A model generated the notes under the pieces. That model had not been told where the DNA came from and made no database searches. It saw nothing but the letters and a program-made list of their open reading frames with translations. This document shows, one piece after another, positions 53,841 to 61,983 of a stretch of 64,000 nt of DNA (within the stretch, counting starts at the first letter, position 1; each line of letters begins with the position of its first letter). Position numbers and translations under genes: made by a program. This DNA comes from Streptomyces sp. HB132 (GTDB lineage: Bacteria; Actinomycetota; Actinomycetes; Streptomycetales; Streptomycetaceae): NCBI RefSeq assembly GCF_016909575.1, contig NZ_JAFBGA010000016.1, positions 62,001-126,000 of the forward strand, given 5' to 3'.

Positions 53841-54131
53841 ATGAGTGAGACGACATCGGTCAAGCAGCAGAGCACCGCGGCCTTCTACGGACAGGCCGTC
53901 CTCTCCTTCGGGGTGGCGATGGGCGCGGTGGCCCTCGGCATCTTCTTCCTCGACGCCGACGCCTGGGTGCGGGCCTTCCTCGCCATCGGCGTCCTCTATC
54001 TCGTCACTTCGTGCTTCACCCTGGCCAAGGTCATCAGGGACCGACAGGAGGCGGGGCAGATCGTCAGCCGGGTGGACCAGGCCAGGCTGGAGAAGATCCT
54101 TGCCGAGCACGACCCCTTCCAGAAGCTCTGA
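53841..54131 (+). CDS. YiaA/YiaB-like two-helix membrane protein
   Basis: 96 residues from ATG 53841. Two transmembrane helices (AVLSFGVAMGAVALGIFFL and WVRAFLAIGVLYLVTSCFTLA), then a charged C-terminal tail KVIRDRQEAGQIVSRVDQARLEKILAEHDPFQ. Matches the YiaAB family of small inner-membrane proteins of unknown function. Confidence 0.85.
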   Translation: MSETTSVKQQSTAAFYGQAVLSFGVAMGAVALGIFFLDADAWVRAFLAIGVLYLVTSCFTLAKVIRDRQEAGQIVSRVDQARLEKILAEHDPFQKL

Positions 54132-54152
54132 CGGCCGCACCCGGGGAGCGCT

Positions 54153-54168
54153 CTAAGCGCTTGCTCAG
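54153..54168. promoter_or_regulatory. TetR operator, copy 1
   Basis: CTAAGCGCTTGCTCAG, an imperfect palindrome (TrAGC-N4-GCTyA), 41 nt before the TetR gene. Identical over all 16 bases to 55409-55424. Confidence 0.75.
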
Positions 54169-54209
54169 GTTCGCGGTATGGTGTTCGTCCTGCCAGCGGA
54201 AAGGGACAC

Positions 54210-54839
54210 GTGGCGATGAGCACGGCGGAGGAGAGCGACGGCGAGAACGCGCCGTGGAGCGAGGTCACGCCCGAGGCGGCCCGGCGACTGCTCGTCGCCG
54301 CCGTCGAGGCGTTCGCCGAGCGCGGCTACCACGCGACGACCACCCGTGACATCGCCGGCCGGGCGGGGATGAGCCCCGCCGCGCTCTACATCCATTACAA
54401 GACGAAGGAAGAGCTGCTCCACCGGATCAGCAGGATCGGTCACGACCGGGCGCTGCGCCTCCTGGAGACGGCGGCCGACAACGGGGGCACCGCGTCCGAC
54501 CGGCTCGCCGACGCCGTCCGGTCCTTCGTCCGCTGGCACGCCGAGCGCCACACCACGGCGCGCGTGGTGCAGTACGAACTGGAAGCCCTCGGCGAAGAGC
54601 ACCGTGCCGAGATCGTGGCCCTGCGCAGGAAGAGCGACGCCGCGGTGCGCCGGATCATCAGCGATGGCGTCCGGGCCGGCGAGTTCGACGTCCCGGACGT
54701 CCCGGGCACCACGCTCGCCGTGCTGTCCCTCTGCATCGACGTCGCGCGCTGGTTCAACGCGCAGGGCAGCCGGACGCCCGAGGAGGTCGGCACCCTCTAC
54801 GCGGACCTCGTCCTGCGCATGGTGGGCGCCCAGAAGTGA
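54210..54839 (+). CDS. TetR-family regulator (acyl-CoA metabolism type)
   Basis: 209 residues from GTG 54210, AAAGGGA 5 nt upstream (ATG 54216 is an alternative). HTH with AFAERGYHATTTRDIAGRAGMSPAALYIHYKTKEELL in parts (TTTRDIAGRAGMSPAALYIH). Compact C-terminal domain typical of KstR2/FadR-like TetR repressors (ARVVQYELEAL, VLSLCIDVARWFN). Convergent with a MaoC gene; identical operators stand before both, so it probably controls itself and the MaoC gene. Confidence 0.92.
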   Translation: MAMSTAEESDGENAPWSEVTPEAARRLLVAAVEAFAERGYHATTTRDIAGRAGMSPAALYIHYKTKEELLHRISRIGHDRALRLLETAADNGGTASDRLADAVRSFVRWHAERHTTARVVQYELEALGEEHRAEIVALRRKSDAAVRRIISDGVRAGEFDVPDVPGTTLAVLSLCIDVARWFNAQGSRTPEEVGTLYADLVLRMVGAQK

Positions 54840-54897
54840 CGCCGGGCGCCCCCGCGGGCCCGGCGCACTCCGCACCGGTCGGAGTCGGCGGCGCGCC

Positions 54898-55359
54898 TCA
54901 GAAGTAGTAGCGCGACACCGACTCCGCGACGCAGGCGGGCTTGTCGCCGCCCTCGCGCTCGATGGTGACGAGCGCGGTCACCTGTACGCCGCCGCCCGCC
55001 TCCTCGACGTTCTTCAGCACGGCCGTGGCGCGCAGCCGCGAGCCGACCGGGACGGTCGAGGGGAAGCGGACCTTGTTGGTGCCGTAGTTGATCCCCATCT
55101 TGGCGCCCTCGACCCGCAGGATCTGCGGTACGAGCACCGGCAGGAGCGACAGGGTGAGATAGCCGTGGGCGATCGTCGTCCCGAAGGGGCCGCCCGCGGC
55201 GCGCTCGGGGTCCACGTGGATCCACTGGTGGTCGCCCGTGGCCTCGGCGAACTGGTCGATCCGCTTCTGCTCGATCTCCAGCCAGTCGCTGTGACCGAGC
55301 TCCTCGCCCACCCCGTCCCGCAGCTCCTGAGCGGACGTGAAGATCTTCGGCTCTGCCAT
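54898..55359 (-). CDS. MaoC-family (R)-specific enoyl-CoA hydratase
   Basis: 153 residues. Single hot-dog domain with the hydratase motif FAEATGDHQWIHVDPERA (catalytic Asp and His) and FGTTIAHGYLTLSLLPVL. Hydrates trans-2-enoyl-CoA to the (R)-3-hydroxy form, supplying beta-oxidation or polyketide/PHA precursors. Its promoter carries the same 16-bp operator as the adjacent TetR. Confidence 0.94.
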   Translation of the reverse strand: MAEPKIFTSAQELRDGVGEELGHSDWLEIEQKRIDQFAEATGDHQWIHVDPERAAGGPFGTTIAHGYLTLSLLPVLVPQILRVEGAKMGINYGTNKVRFPSTVPVGSRLRATAVLKNVEEAGGGVQVTALVTIEREGGDKPACVAESVSRYYF

Positions 55360-55408
55360 GTTCCTGGTCCCTGCCTTCCGGCTGTCGGTCGCCCTTCCCG
55401 GACGATGT

Positions 55409-55424
55409 CTAAGCGCTTGCTCAG
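55409..55424. promoter_or_regulatory. TetR operator, copy 2
   Basis: CTAAGCGCTTGCTCAG, identical to 54153-54168, 50 nt upstream of the MaoC start and overlapping a likely -10. Confidence 0.75.
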
Positions 55425-55517
55425 CATGGTTGGGCGACGCGTCCGTGTCAACGACGGACCCCGGCCGGGTTGTCGAAGGTGCGGCGGAGGCCGGATACGG
55501 CCACTAGGGTTCGGCGG

Positions 55518-55991
55518 GTGCCACAGATCCCACACACGTACCGAGAACTCACGGTCGGCCAGCTGTCCGCCCGTAGCGGGGCCGCGGTGTCCGCCCTGCA
55601 CTTCTACGAGTCCAAGGGCCTGATCAGCAGCAGCCGCACCAGCGGCAACCAGCGCCGCTACACGAGGGACGCGCTGCGCCGGGTGGCGTTCGTCCGCGCC
55701 GCGCAGCGCGTCGGCATCCCGCTCGCCACGATCCGGGGCGCGCTTGCGGAGCTGCCGGAGGAGCGCACGCCGAACCACGAGGACTGGGCCAGGCTCTCCC
55801 GGGCGTGGCGCTCGGAGCTGGACGAGCGCATCAAGCAGTTGGGGCGCCTGCGCGACCACCTCACCGACTGCATCGGATGTGGGTGCCTGTCGCTGGAGAC
55901 CTGCGTGCTGTCCAACCCCGACGACGTCTTCGGTGGCCGGCTGACCGGGTCACGCCTGATGCCCGAGCAGGGCGCGGCCGGCCCCTCCTGA
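55518..55991 (+). CDS. soxR: Redox-sensing MerR-family regulator SoxR
   Basis: 157 residues from GTG 55518. MerR HTH (ELTVGQLSARSGAAVSALHF) and ESKGLISSSRTSGNQRRY, then the dimerisation helix and the [2Fe-2S] motif CIGCGCLSLETC (Cys118, 121, 123, 129). In streptomycetes SoxR responds to redox-active antibiotics and activates a small regulon through CCTCAAG-type boxes. A similar repeat is present upstream of the VOC/TipA pair at 11.1 kb. Confidence 0.97.
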   Translation: MPQIPHTYRELTVGQLSARSGAAVSALHFYESKGLISSSRTSGNQRRYTRDALRRVAFVRAAQRVGIPLATIRGALAELPEERTPNHEDWARLSRAWRSELDERIKQLGRLRDHLTDCIGCGCLSLETCVLSNPDDVFGGRLTGSRLMPEQGAAGPS

Positions 55992-56033
55992 GTACGCGCG
56001 GGCCACGGCCGGCCGTCGTGGCGTCCCGCTGCC

Positions 56034-56648
56034 CTAGGCCGCCGACGCCGTCAGTTTGAGTGCCCGTGCCCCCCTGGCCCTGGTCAGTGCGCCCGTGGTC
56101 AGGACCGGGCAGGGGACCACGATGCCGCAGTCCGTGCAGACGGGGCCGGCCCATGGTTCGCGGTCCAGGTCCTGCCGCCAGACGATTCCGGTTCCCGCGC
56201 AGACCGGGCACCCCGCCCGGGGCTTCGCCCCCAGGGCCGCGATGAGCCGTCCCAGGACCTCGGCCAGAGGCGCGGTGGGATGGACCCCCGGATCGTCGCA
56301 GTGCGCGATCCCGTAGCCGCCCCAGGTCCTGCGGTGCCAGTCGTCGAACGCGCCGGGCCTGCGCAACCCGTCGTGCTTCTCGCGGCGCCGCCGTTCGGCG
56401 AAGCCTGTCTCGTACGCGAGCCAGACGGCCCGCGCCTCCTCCAGTTCCTCCAGTGCGCGGATCAGGCGCACCGGGTCGGGGGCCCTGTCCTCGGGCTCCA
56501 TCCCGTGCCGGGCGCACAGGTGATCCCAGGTCGCCCGGTGTCCGTAAGGGGCGAATCGCTCCAGGCATTTGCGCAGCGAGTACCGCCGCAAAGCCAGATC
56601 GCCCCGCGGATCGCGGACCTGTCTCGCAAGACTCCGGAAACCGGCCAT
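56034..56648 (-). CDS. Hypothetical protein with C-terminal zinc-ribbon-like motif
   Basis: 204 residues. Basic N-terminal helical region (RRYSLRKCLERFAPYGHR), a Glu/Arg-rich middle, and C-terminal CPVCAGTGIVW ... VCTDCGIVVPC, which gives two CxxC pairs able to hold zinc like DnaJ- or rubredoxin-type knuckles. Could bind nucleic acid or protein. Family not recognised; expression unit is single. Confidence 0.65.
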   Translation of the reverse strand: MAGFRSLARQVRDPRGDLALRRYSLRKCLERFAPYGHRATWDHLCARHGMEPEDRAPDPVRLIRALEELEEARAVWLAYETGFAERRRREKHDGLRRPGAFDDWHRRTWGGYGIAHCDDPGVHPTAPLAEVLGRLIAALGAKPRAGCPVCAGTGIVWRQDLDREPWAGPVCTDCGIVVPCPVLTTGALTRARGARALKLTASAA

Positions 56649-56869
56649 GGCACTGCCACCTCCGTCGCTCGTTCTTCGGCGTCAAGGGATGGACGTACGA
56701 CTGCCCGGTCTGGCTCCATTCAAGGGTGAAATGCGTCCACAGGCTGAGACGGTCCACGTGGGACCGTGTGCGGGCGTGTGGTGATTCGGAAAAAGTGACT
56801 GATGTTCATCTTACCGGCGGGGCCTACCGCCAGTAACCTCCGGCGCATCGGCCACCCGGAGGAGCACGC

Positions 56870-59698
56870 ATGCCCCCACGCACCCGCACGCTCAGAGCCG
56901 CCACAGTCGCGGCCGTCCTCGCCCTCGGTACGTCCCTGCTCGCCTCGGCGCCCAGCGCCGGCGCGGCGGAGCCGAAGCCCCTCGCCGTCACCGACCACTG
57001 CCGAAGTCAGTGCGCGGACATCCTGCCGCCAGGTGAGAACGGCAACGCCACGCTCGTCGAGATCCTCGGCAACAAGGCGTTCGGCACGCACCCCGCGCAC
57101 AGCGACGACCAGCTCGACCGCTACAACGGCCTGGTCGCGGGTCACACGAGCCTCACGGACCAGAAGCTGACCGACTTCTTCAACGACGCCTCCTTCGGGG
57201 TCGCCGCCGACCAGGTCGAGTCCGTGACGAAGCCGCGCGACGACGTCACGATCACCCGCGACAAGAAGAGCGGCGTCCCCCACATCAAGGGCACCACCCG
57301 CTACGGCACCGAGTTCGGCGCGGGGTTCGCCGCCGGGCAGGACCGGCTGTGGCTCATGGACCTCTTCCGGCACATCGGGCGCGGCCAGCTGACCTCCTTC
57401 GCCGGGGGAGCCCTGGCCAACCAGGGGCTGGAGCAGCAGTTCTGGCCGCAGGCGCCCTACACGGAGGCGGACCTGGAAGCCCAGGTCGAATTCATCCGGA
57501 CGTCCGAGGGCCCGCGCGGTGAGCAGGCGATGGCCGATGCGCAGGCCTACGTCGACGGCATCAACTCCTACCGGGAGAAGTCCAAGAACGGCCGCTACTT
57601 CCCGGGGGAGTACGTCCTCACCGGGAAGATCGACTCCATCACCAACGTGGGTGAGATCCAGCCGTTCGAGCTGACCGACCTGATCTCGATCGCCTCCGTC
57701 GTCGGCGGACAGTTCGGCGGGGGAGGCGGCGGCGAGGTGCAGGCCGCGCTCTCCCTGCTCGCCGCCCAGCAGAAATACGGTGTCGAGGAGGGCACCCGCG
57801 TCTGGGAGTCCTTCCGCCAGCGCAACGACCCCGAGGCCGTCCTCACCGTCCACGACGGCACCTCGTTCCCCTACGCGGGCAAGCCCGACCAGGCCCGCGG
57901 CACCGCCCTCCCCGACGCGGACTCGGTCACTCCCGAACCGCTGATATACGACCGCACCGGCTCGGCGGGCACCGACGCGAAGGCCCCCGTGAAGGCGCCG
58001 GCCGCGCTCGAGCCGCTGCAGGGCATGTACGACGACGGAGTCATCCCGGAGGGAGCCCTGCCCGGATCCGGCGACGGTGCCCAGAAGCGGGGCATGTCCA
58101 ACGCGCTCCTGGTGTCGGGCAAGCACACCGCGAGCGGTAACCCCATCGCCGTCATGGGTCCCCAGACCGGCTACTTCGCCCCGCAGCTGATGATGCTCCA
58201 GGAGCTCCAGGGGCCCGGCATCAGCGCCCGTGGCGTCTCCTTCGCGGGCGTCGGCATGTACATCCAGATGGGCCGCGGCCAGGACTACGCCTGGAGCGCC
58301 ACCTCGGCGGGCCAGGACATCACCGACACGTACGCCGTCGAGCTCTGTGAAGCCGACGGTTCCGCACCCTCCAAGAGCTCCACGCACTACCGCGACGACG
58401 GTGTCTGCACGCCCATGGAGAAGATGGAACGCACCAACTCCTGGAAGCCCACCGTCGCCGACTCCACCGCCAAGGGCTCCTACCGGATGCAGGTGTGGCG
58501 CACGGACTACGGCATCGTCACCCACCGCGCCACGGTGGGCGGCAAGCCCGTCGCGTACACCTCGCTGCGTACCACCTACCGCCACGAGGCCGACTCGATC
58601 ATCGGCTTCCAGATGCTCAACGACCCGGCCCTCGTCACGGACGCGGCCTCCTTCCAGCGGGCGGCCGGCCACATCGACTACGCCTTCAACTGGTTCTACG
58701 CCGACTCGCGCACCGCGGCCTTCTACAACAGCGGCATGAATCCGGTGCGCGCCGCCGGAGTCGACCCGGCGCTGCCGGTCAAGGCCGAGAAGGCGTACGA
58801 GTGGAAGGGCTACGACCCCGCCGCCAACACCGCCACGTACACACCCTTCGCCGAGCACCCGCACTCCAGCGGCCAGGACTACTACATCTCCTGGAACAAC
58901 CGTCAGGCCAAGGACTACGCCACCGCCGCGTTCGGCTTCGGCGCGGTACACCGGGGTGACCTGCTCGACGACCGGGTGTCCGCACTCGTCGAGGAGGGCG
59001 GCGTGACCCGCGCCTCCCTCACCCGCGCCATGGCGGAGGCGGCTCTCACCGACCTCCGGGGCGAGCAGTTGCTGCCCGAACTCCTGAAGGTGCTGCGGTC
59101 CCAGCCGGTCACCGACCCGGCGCTCGACACCGTGGTGCAGCAGCTGGACTCGTGGCGGGCGGCGGGTGCGCAGCGCAAGGAGACCAGCTCCGGATCGCAC
59201 ACGTACACGCACGCGGACGCGGTACGGATCATGGACGCCTGGTGGCCGAAGCTTGTCGAGGCCGAGTTCCGTCCCGGCCTGGGCGACGGCCTCTACGCGG
59301 CACTGACCGCGAACCTGGCCACGGACGAGTCCCCGGCAGCCAGTCACGGGCCGAGCGGGGCGCACAGCGGCTCCGCGTTCCAGTACGGCTGGTGGGGCTT
59401 CGCGGACAAGGACCTGCGCCAGGTCCTCGGACAGCCCGTCAAGGGGCCGCTGGCGAATACGTACTGCGGCAACGGCGACCTGAGCGCCTGCCGTTCCGCG
59501 CTGCTCGGCACGCTGAAGGAGGCGGCCGCCGCGCCCGCGACCACGGTCTACCCGGGTGACGACAGCTGCAAGGCCGGTGAGCAGTGGTGCACCGACGCGA
59601 TCGTGCACCGTCCGCTGGGCGGGATCTCGCAGAAGGCGATCCACTGGCAGAACCGGCCGACCTACCAGCAGGTCGTGGAGTTCCCCTCGCACCGCTGA
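56870..59698 (+). CDS. Secreted penicillin-acylase-family (Ntn S45) hydrolase
   Basis: 942 residues, GGAGGAG upstream of ATG 56870. Sec signal (AATVAAVLALGTSLLAS) ending AGA about residue 34. S45 precursor: alpha chain with GVPHIKGTTRYGTEFGAGFAAGQDRLW in parts (HIKGTTRYGTEFGAGF), a linker, and the Ntn nucleophile Ser410 (RGMSNALLV) at the beta-chain start; FAGVGMYIQMGRGQDYAWSAT and FNWFYADS follow. Autocleavage at Ser410 is expected. Extracellular amide hydrolysis: penicillin G, acyl-homoserine lactone or other N-acyl substrates. Monocistronic, strong terminator downstream. Confidence 0.95.
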   Translation: MPPRTRTLRAATVAAVLALGTSLLASAPSAGAAEPKPLAVTDHCRSQCADILPPGENGNATLVEILGNKAFGTHPAHSDDQLDRYNGLVAGHTSLTDQKLTDFFNDASFGVAADQVESVTKPRDDVTITRDKKSGVPHIKGTTRYGTEFGAGFAAGQDRLWLMDLFRHIGRGQLTSFAGGALANQGLEQQFWPQAPYTEADLEAQVEFIRTSEGPRGEQAMADAQAYVDGINSYREKSKNGRYFPGEYVLTGKIDSITNVGEIQPFELTDLISIASVVGGQFGGGGGGEVQAALSLLAAQQKYGVEEGTRVWESFRQRNDPEAVLTVHDGTSFPYAGKPDQARGTALPDADSVTPEPLIYDRTGSAGTDAKAPVKAPAALEPLQGMYDDGVIPEGALPGSGDGAQKRGMSNALLVSGKHTASGNPIAVMGPQTGYFAPQLMMLQELQGPGISARGVSFAGVGMYIQMGRGQDYAWSATSAGQDITDTYAVELCEADGSAPSKSSTHYRDDGVCTPMEKMERTNSWKPTVADSTAKGSYRMQVWRTDYGIVTHRATVGGKPVAYTSLRTTYRHEADSIIGFQMLNDPALVTDAASFQRAAGHIDYAFNWFYADSRTAAFYNSGMNPVRAAGVDPALPVKAEKAYEWKGYDPAANTATYTPFAEHPHSSGQDYYISWNNRQAKDYATAAFGFGAVHRGDLLDDRVSALVEEGGVTRASLTRAMAEAALTDLRGEQLLPELLKVLRSQPVTDPALDTVVQQLDSWRAAGAQRKETSSGSHTYTHADAVRIMDAWWPKLVEAEFRPGLGDGLYAALTANLATDESPAASHGPSGAHSGSAFQYGWWGFADKDLRQVLGQPVKGPLANTYCGNGDLSACRSALLGTLKEAAAAPATTVYPGDDSCKAGEQWCTDAIVHRPLGGISQKAIHWQNRPTYQQVVEFPSHR

Positions 59699-59723
59699 GT
59701 CCTGACCGCGAGGTGTTCTCGAC

Positions 59724-59758
59724 CGCCGGACGGGCCGGGCTCCCCGGCCCGTCCGGCG
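59724..59758. terminator. Strong bidirectional terminator
   Basis: A perfect 16-bp stem CGCCGGACGGGCCGGG / CCCGGCCCGTCCGGCG with a 3-nt loop between the convergent acylase and NamZ genes. Confidence 0.93.
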
Positions 59759-59776
59759 CTCCGTACGCCATGCTCC

Positions 59777-61045
59777 TCAGCGATACAGCAGGTGGTTCCT
59801 CCGCACCTTCCGGAACGCCGCGAGGTCGGCCGCCCAGGCTCCCGCCACCTCGTCCGTGTCCGCCCCCGCGTCGATCATCGTGCGGACCCGGGTGTTGCCC
59901 GTGAGCTTGTCGATCCAGTTGTCCGAACGCCAGGCGAACCCGCTCCACGTCCGCTTTGCCGTGATCAGCAGCGCGATTCCGGTGCGTACGGGGTCGAAGG
60001 CCTCCCGGTCCTGGACGTGCACCTGCACCCCGCCCACCGTCTTCCCCTGGAACTTGGAGAAGGTCGGGGCGAAGTACGCCTCACGGAAGGCGACCCCGGG
60101 CAGCTCCAGGCCGTTGGCGGCCTCCGCCCAGCGGTGGTCGACGCCCTCCGCGCCGAGCAGTTCGAACGGTCGTGTCGTGCCCCGGCCCTCGGAGAGGTTC
60201 GTCCCCTCGAACAGGCACGTCCCGGAGTAGACCAGCGCCGTCTCCGGGGTCGGCATGTTGGGGCTCGGCGGCACCCACGGCAGGCCCGTCGCGTCGAAGA
60301 AGTCCCCGCGCCGCCACCCGGACATCTTCACGACGTCCAGCTCCACGGGCCCGTCCGCCAGGAACTCCTCGTTGAACAGCAGCGCCAGCTCCGCCACCGT
60401 CATGCCGTGCGCCTGCGAGATCTCCCTGCGCCCCACGAACGTCGCGAACGCCGGATCGAGCACCGGACCCAGCGCCGCCCGCCCGGTCACCGGGTTCGGC
60501 CGGTCCAGGACGACGAGCCGCTTGCCCGCGAGCGCCGCCGCCTCCATGCAGTCGTACAGGGTCCAGATGTACGTGTAGAACCGGGAGCCGGCGTCCTGGA
60601 TGTCGAAGACCACCGTGTCGACGCCCGAGGCGGTGAAGACGTCGGCCAGCGGCTGCCCGCTCTTCAGATAGGTGTCGTAGACCGGCAGCCCGGTCGCCGG
60701 GTCGTCGTAGCGCCCCTCCGAGCCGCCCGCCTGCGCGGTCCCCCGGAAGCCGTGCTCGGGGCCGAAGACGGCCGTCAGGTTCACGCGCTCGTCGGGGTGC
60801 ATCACGTCGACGATGTGCCGTACGTCGCCGGTGATCCCGGTCGGGTTGGTGACGACACCCACCTTCTGCCCGGCCAGCAGCCGGTACCCGTCGGCGGCCA
60901 GCCGGTCGAAGCCGGTACGGACCCGGGGTCGGCCGGTGCCCTGTCCCTGCCCGGCGGCCACGGCCGTTCCCGGACCGGCGGCGGTCGTCGCGAGGGCTCC
61001 CATCGCACCCCCGACAGCCAGCAATCCACGCCTGGAAAGGGTCAT
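59777..61045 (-). CDS. namZ: Exo-beta-N-acetylmuramidase NamZ-like (DUF1343), Tat-exported
   Basis: 422 residues from ATG 61045, GGAGG 7 nt upstream. Twin-arginine signal LSRRGLLAVGG then VAA cleavage. DUF1343 landmarks: VTNPTGI, FGPEHGFRG, YDTYLKSGQPL, VFDIQDAGSRFYTYIWT in parts (FDIQDAGSRFYTY), DRPNPVTG, GTCLFEGTNLSEGRGTTRPFE in parts (FEGTNLSEGRGTTRPF). NamZ releases terminal MurNAc from peptidoglycan fragments, for cell-wall recycling. No MurNAc uptake genes adjoin. Confidence 0.94.
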   Translation of the reverse strand: MTLSRRGLLAVGGAMGALATTAAGPGTAVAAGQGQGTGRPRVRTGFDRLAADGYRLLAGQKVGVVTNPTGITGDVRHIVDVMHPDERVNLTAVFGPEHGFRGTAQAGGSEGRYDDPATGLPVYDTYLKSGQPLADVFTASGVDTVVFDIQDAGSRFYTYIWTLYDCMEAAALAGKRLVVLDRPNPVTGRAALGPVLDPAFATFVGRREISQAHGMTVAELALLFNEEFLADGPVELDVVKMSGWRRGDFFDATGLPWVPPSPNMPTPETALVYSGTCLFEGTNLSEGRGTTRPFELLGAEGVDHRWAEAANGLELPGVAFREAYFAPTFSKFQGKTVGGVQVHVQDREAFDPVRTGIALLITAKRTWSGFAWRSDNWIDKLTGNTRVRTMIDAGADTDEVAGAWAADLAAFRKVRRNHLLYR

Positions 61046-61172
61046 TCGGCTACCTCCATGATCGTGACGACTGTCATGGTCACGCACGCTAGCGCGGGCG
61101 CGGGGCGCACGGAACGGGCGCGACCGGGCAGATTCCCAGTCCTGCCCCGTACCCCTTCCCCGATCACATACC

Positions 61173-61184
61173 GACTGGTTAGTC
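61173..61184. promoter_or_regulatory. Candidate TetR operator before the SDR/ligase operon
   Basis: GACTGGTTAGTC: perfect GACT/AGTC half sites, 4-nt spacer, 35 nt upstream of the SDR start and overlapping a likely -10. Fits the TetR gene at the end of the operon. Confidence 0.55.
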
Positions 61185-61218
61185 TGCCGGGAGACGACGG
61201 CTGAGAGAGGCGGGACCG

Positions 61219-61983
61219 ATGAGTACGGTGCAGGGCGCTGGCGTAGTGGTGACGGGAGCCGGAGGCGGCATCGGGGCCGCCCTCGCCCGCAGATTCGCCG
61301 CCGAGGGCGCGCGGGTCGTGGTCAACGACCTCGACGCCGACCGGATCAGGCCTCTCGCCGAGGAGATCGGCGGCACCGTGGTCGCCGGTGACGCCTCGCA
61401 GATCGTGGGCGCCGCGCGTGACGCGCTCGACGGCACGGTGGACGTCTACTGCGCCAACGCCGGCCTCGCCTCGGGCGGCGACGCCTTCGCCGAGGAGGAC
61501 GTCTGGGCGGCGGCCTGGGACGTCAACGTCATGTCCCACGTCCGTGCGGCCAAGGCGCTGCTGCCGGACTGGCTGGAGCGCGGCAGCGGCCGCTTCGTGT
61601 CCACCGCGTCGGCCGCCGGGCTGCTGACGATGATCGGCGCCGCCCCGTACAGCGTCACCAAGCACGGGGCGGTCGCCTTCGCCGAGTGGCTCTCGCTGAC
61701 CTACCGGCACCGTGGCGTCAAGGTCCACACGATCTGCCCCCAGGGCGTGCGTACGGACATGCTCACGGCGGCCGGCTCCGCGGGCGAGCTCGTGCTCGCG
61801 CCCACCGCGATCGAGCCGGAGGCCGTCGCCGAGGCCCTGTTCGACGCCATGGAGCAGGACCGCTTCCTCGTCCTGCCGCACCCCGAGGTGGCGGGCTACT
61901 ACCGCGCCCGCGCCAAGGACCCCGACCAGTGGATCGGCAACATGAACCACCTGCAGCGGAAGTGGGAGGAGACCGGCGCGTGA
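61219..61983 (+). CDS. Short-chain dehydrogenase/reductase
   Basis: 254 residues. Classical SDR: NAD(P) loop TGAGGGIGAA (12-21), NNAG-equivalent CANAG, catalytic Ser in STASAAG and Tyr144-x3-Lys148 (YSVTKH). It may reduce or oxidise a 3-hydroxy/3-keto acyl or alcohol substrate. Overlaps the next start by 4 nt (GTGA), forming a two-gene unit with acyl-CoA synthetase. Confidence 0.94.
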   Translation: MSTVQGAGVVVTGAGGGIGAALARRFAAEGARVVVNDLDADRIRPLAEEIGGTVVAGDASQIVGAARDALDGTVDVYCANAGLASGGDAFAEEDVWAAAWDVNVMSHVRAAKALLPDWLERGSGRFVSTASAAGLLTMIGAAPYSVTKHGAVAFAEWLSLTYRHRGVKVHTICPQGVRTDMLTAAGSAGELVLAPTAIEPEAVAEALFDAMEQDRFLVLPHPEVAGYYRARAKDPDQWIGNMNHLQRKWEETGA

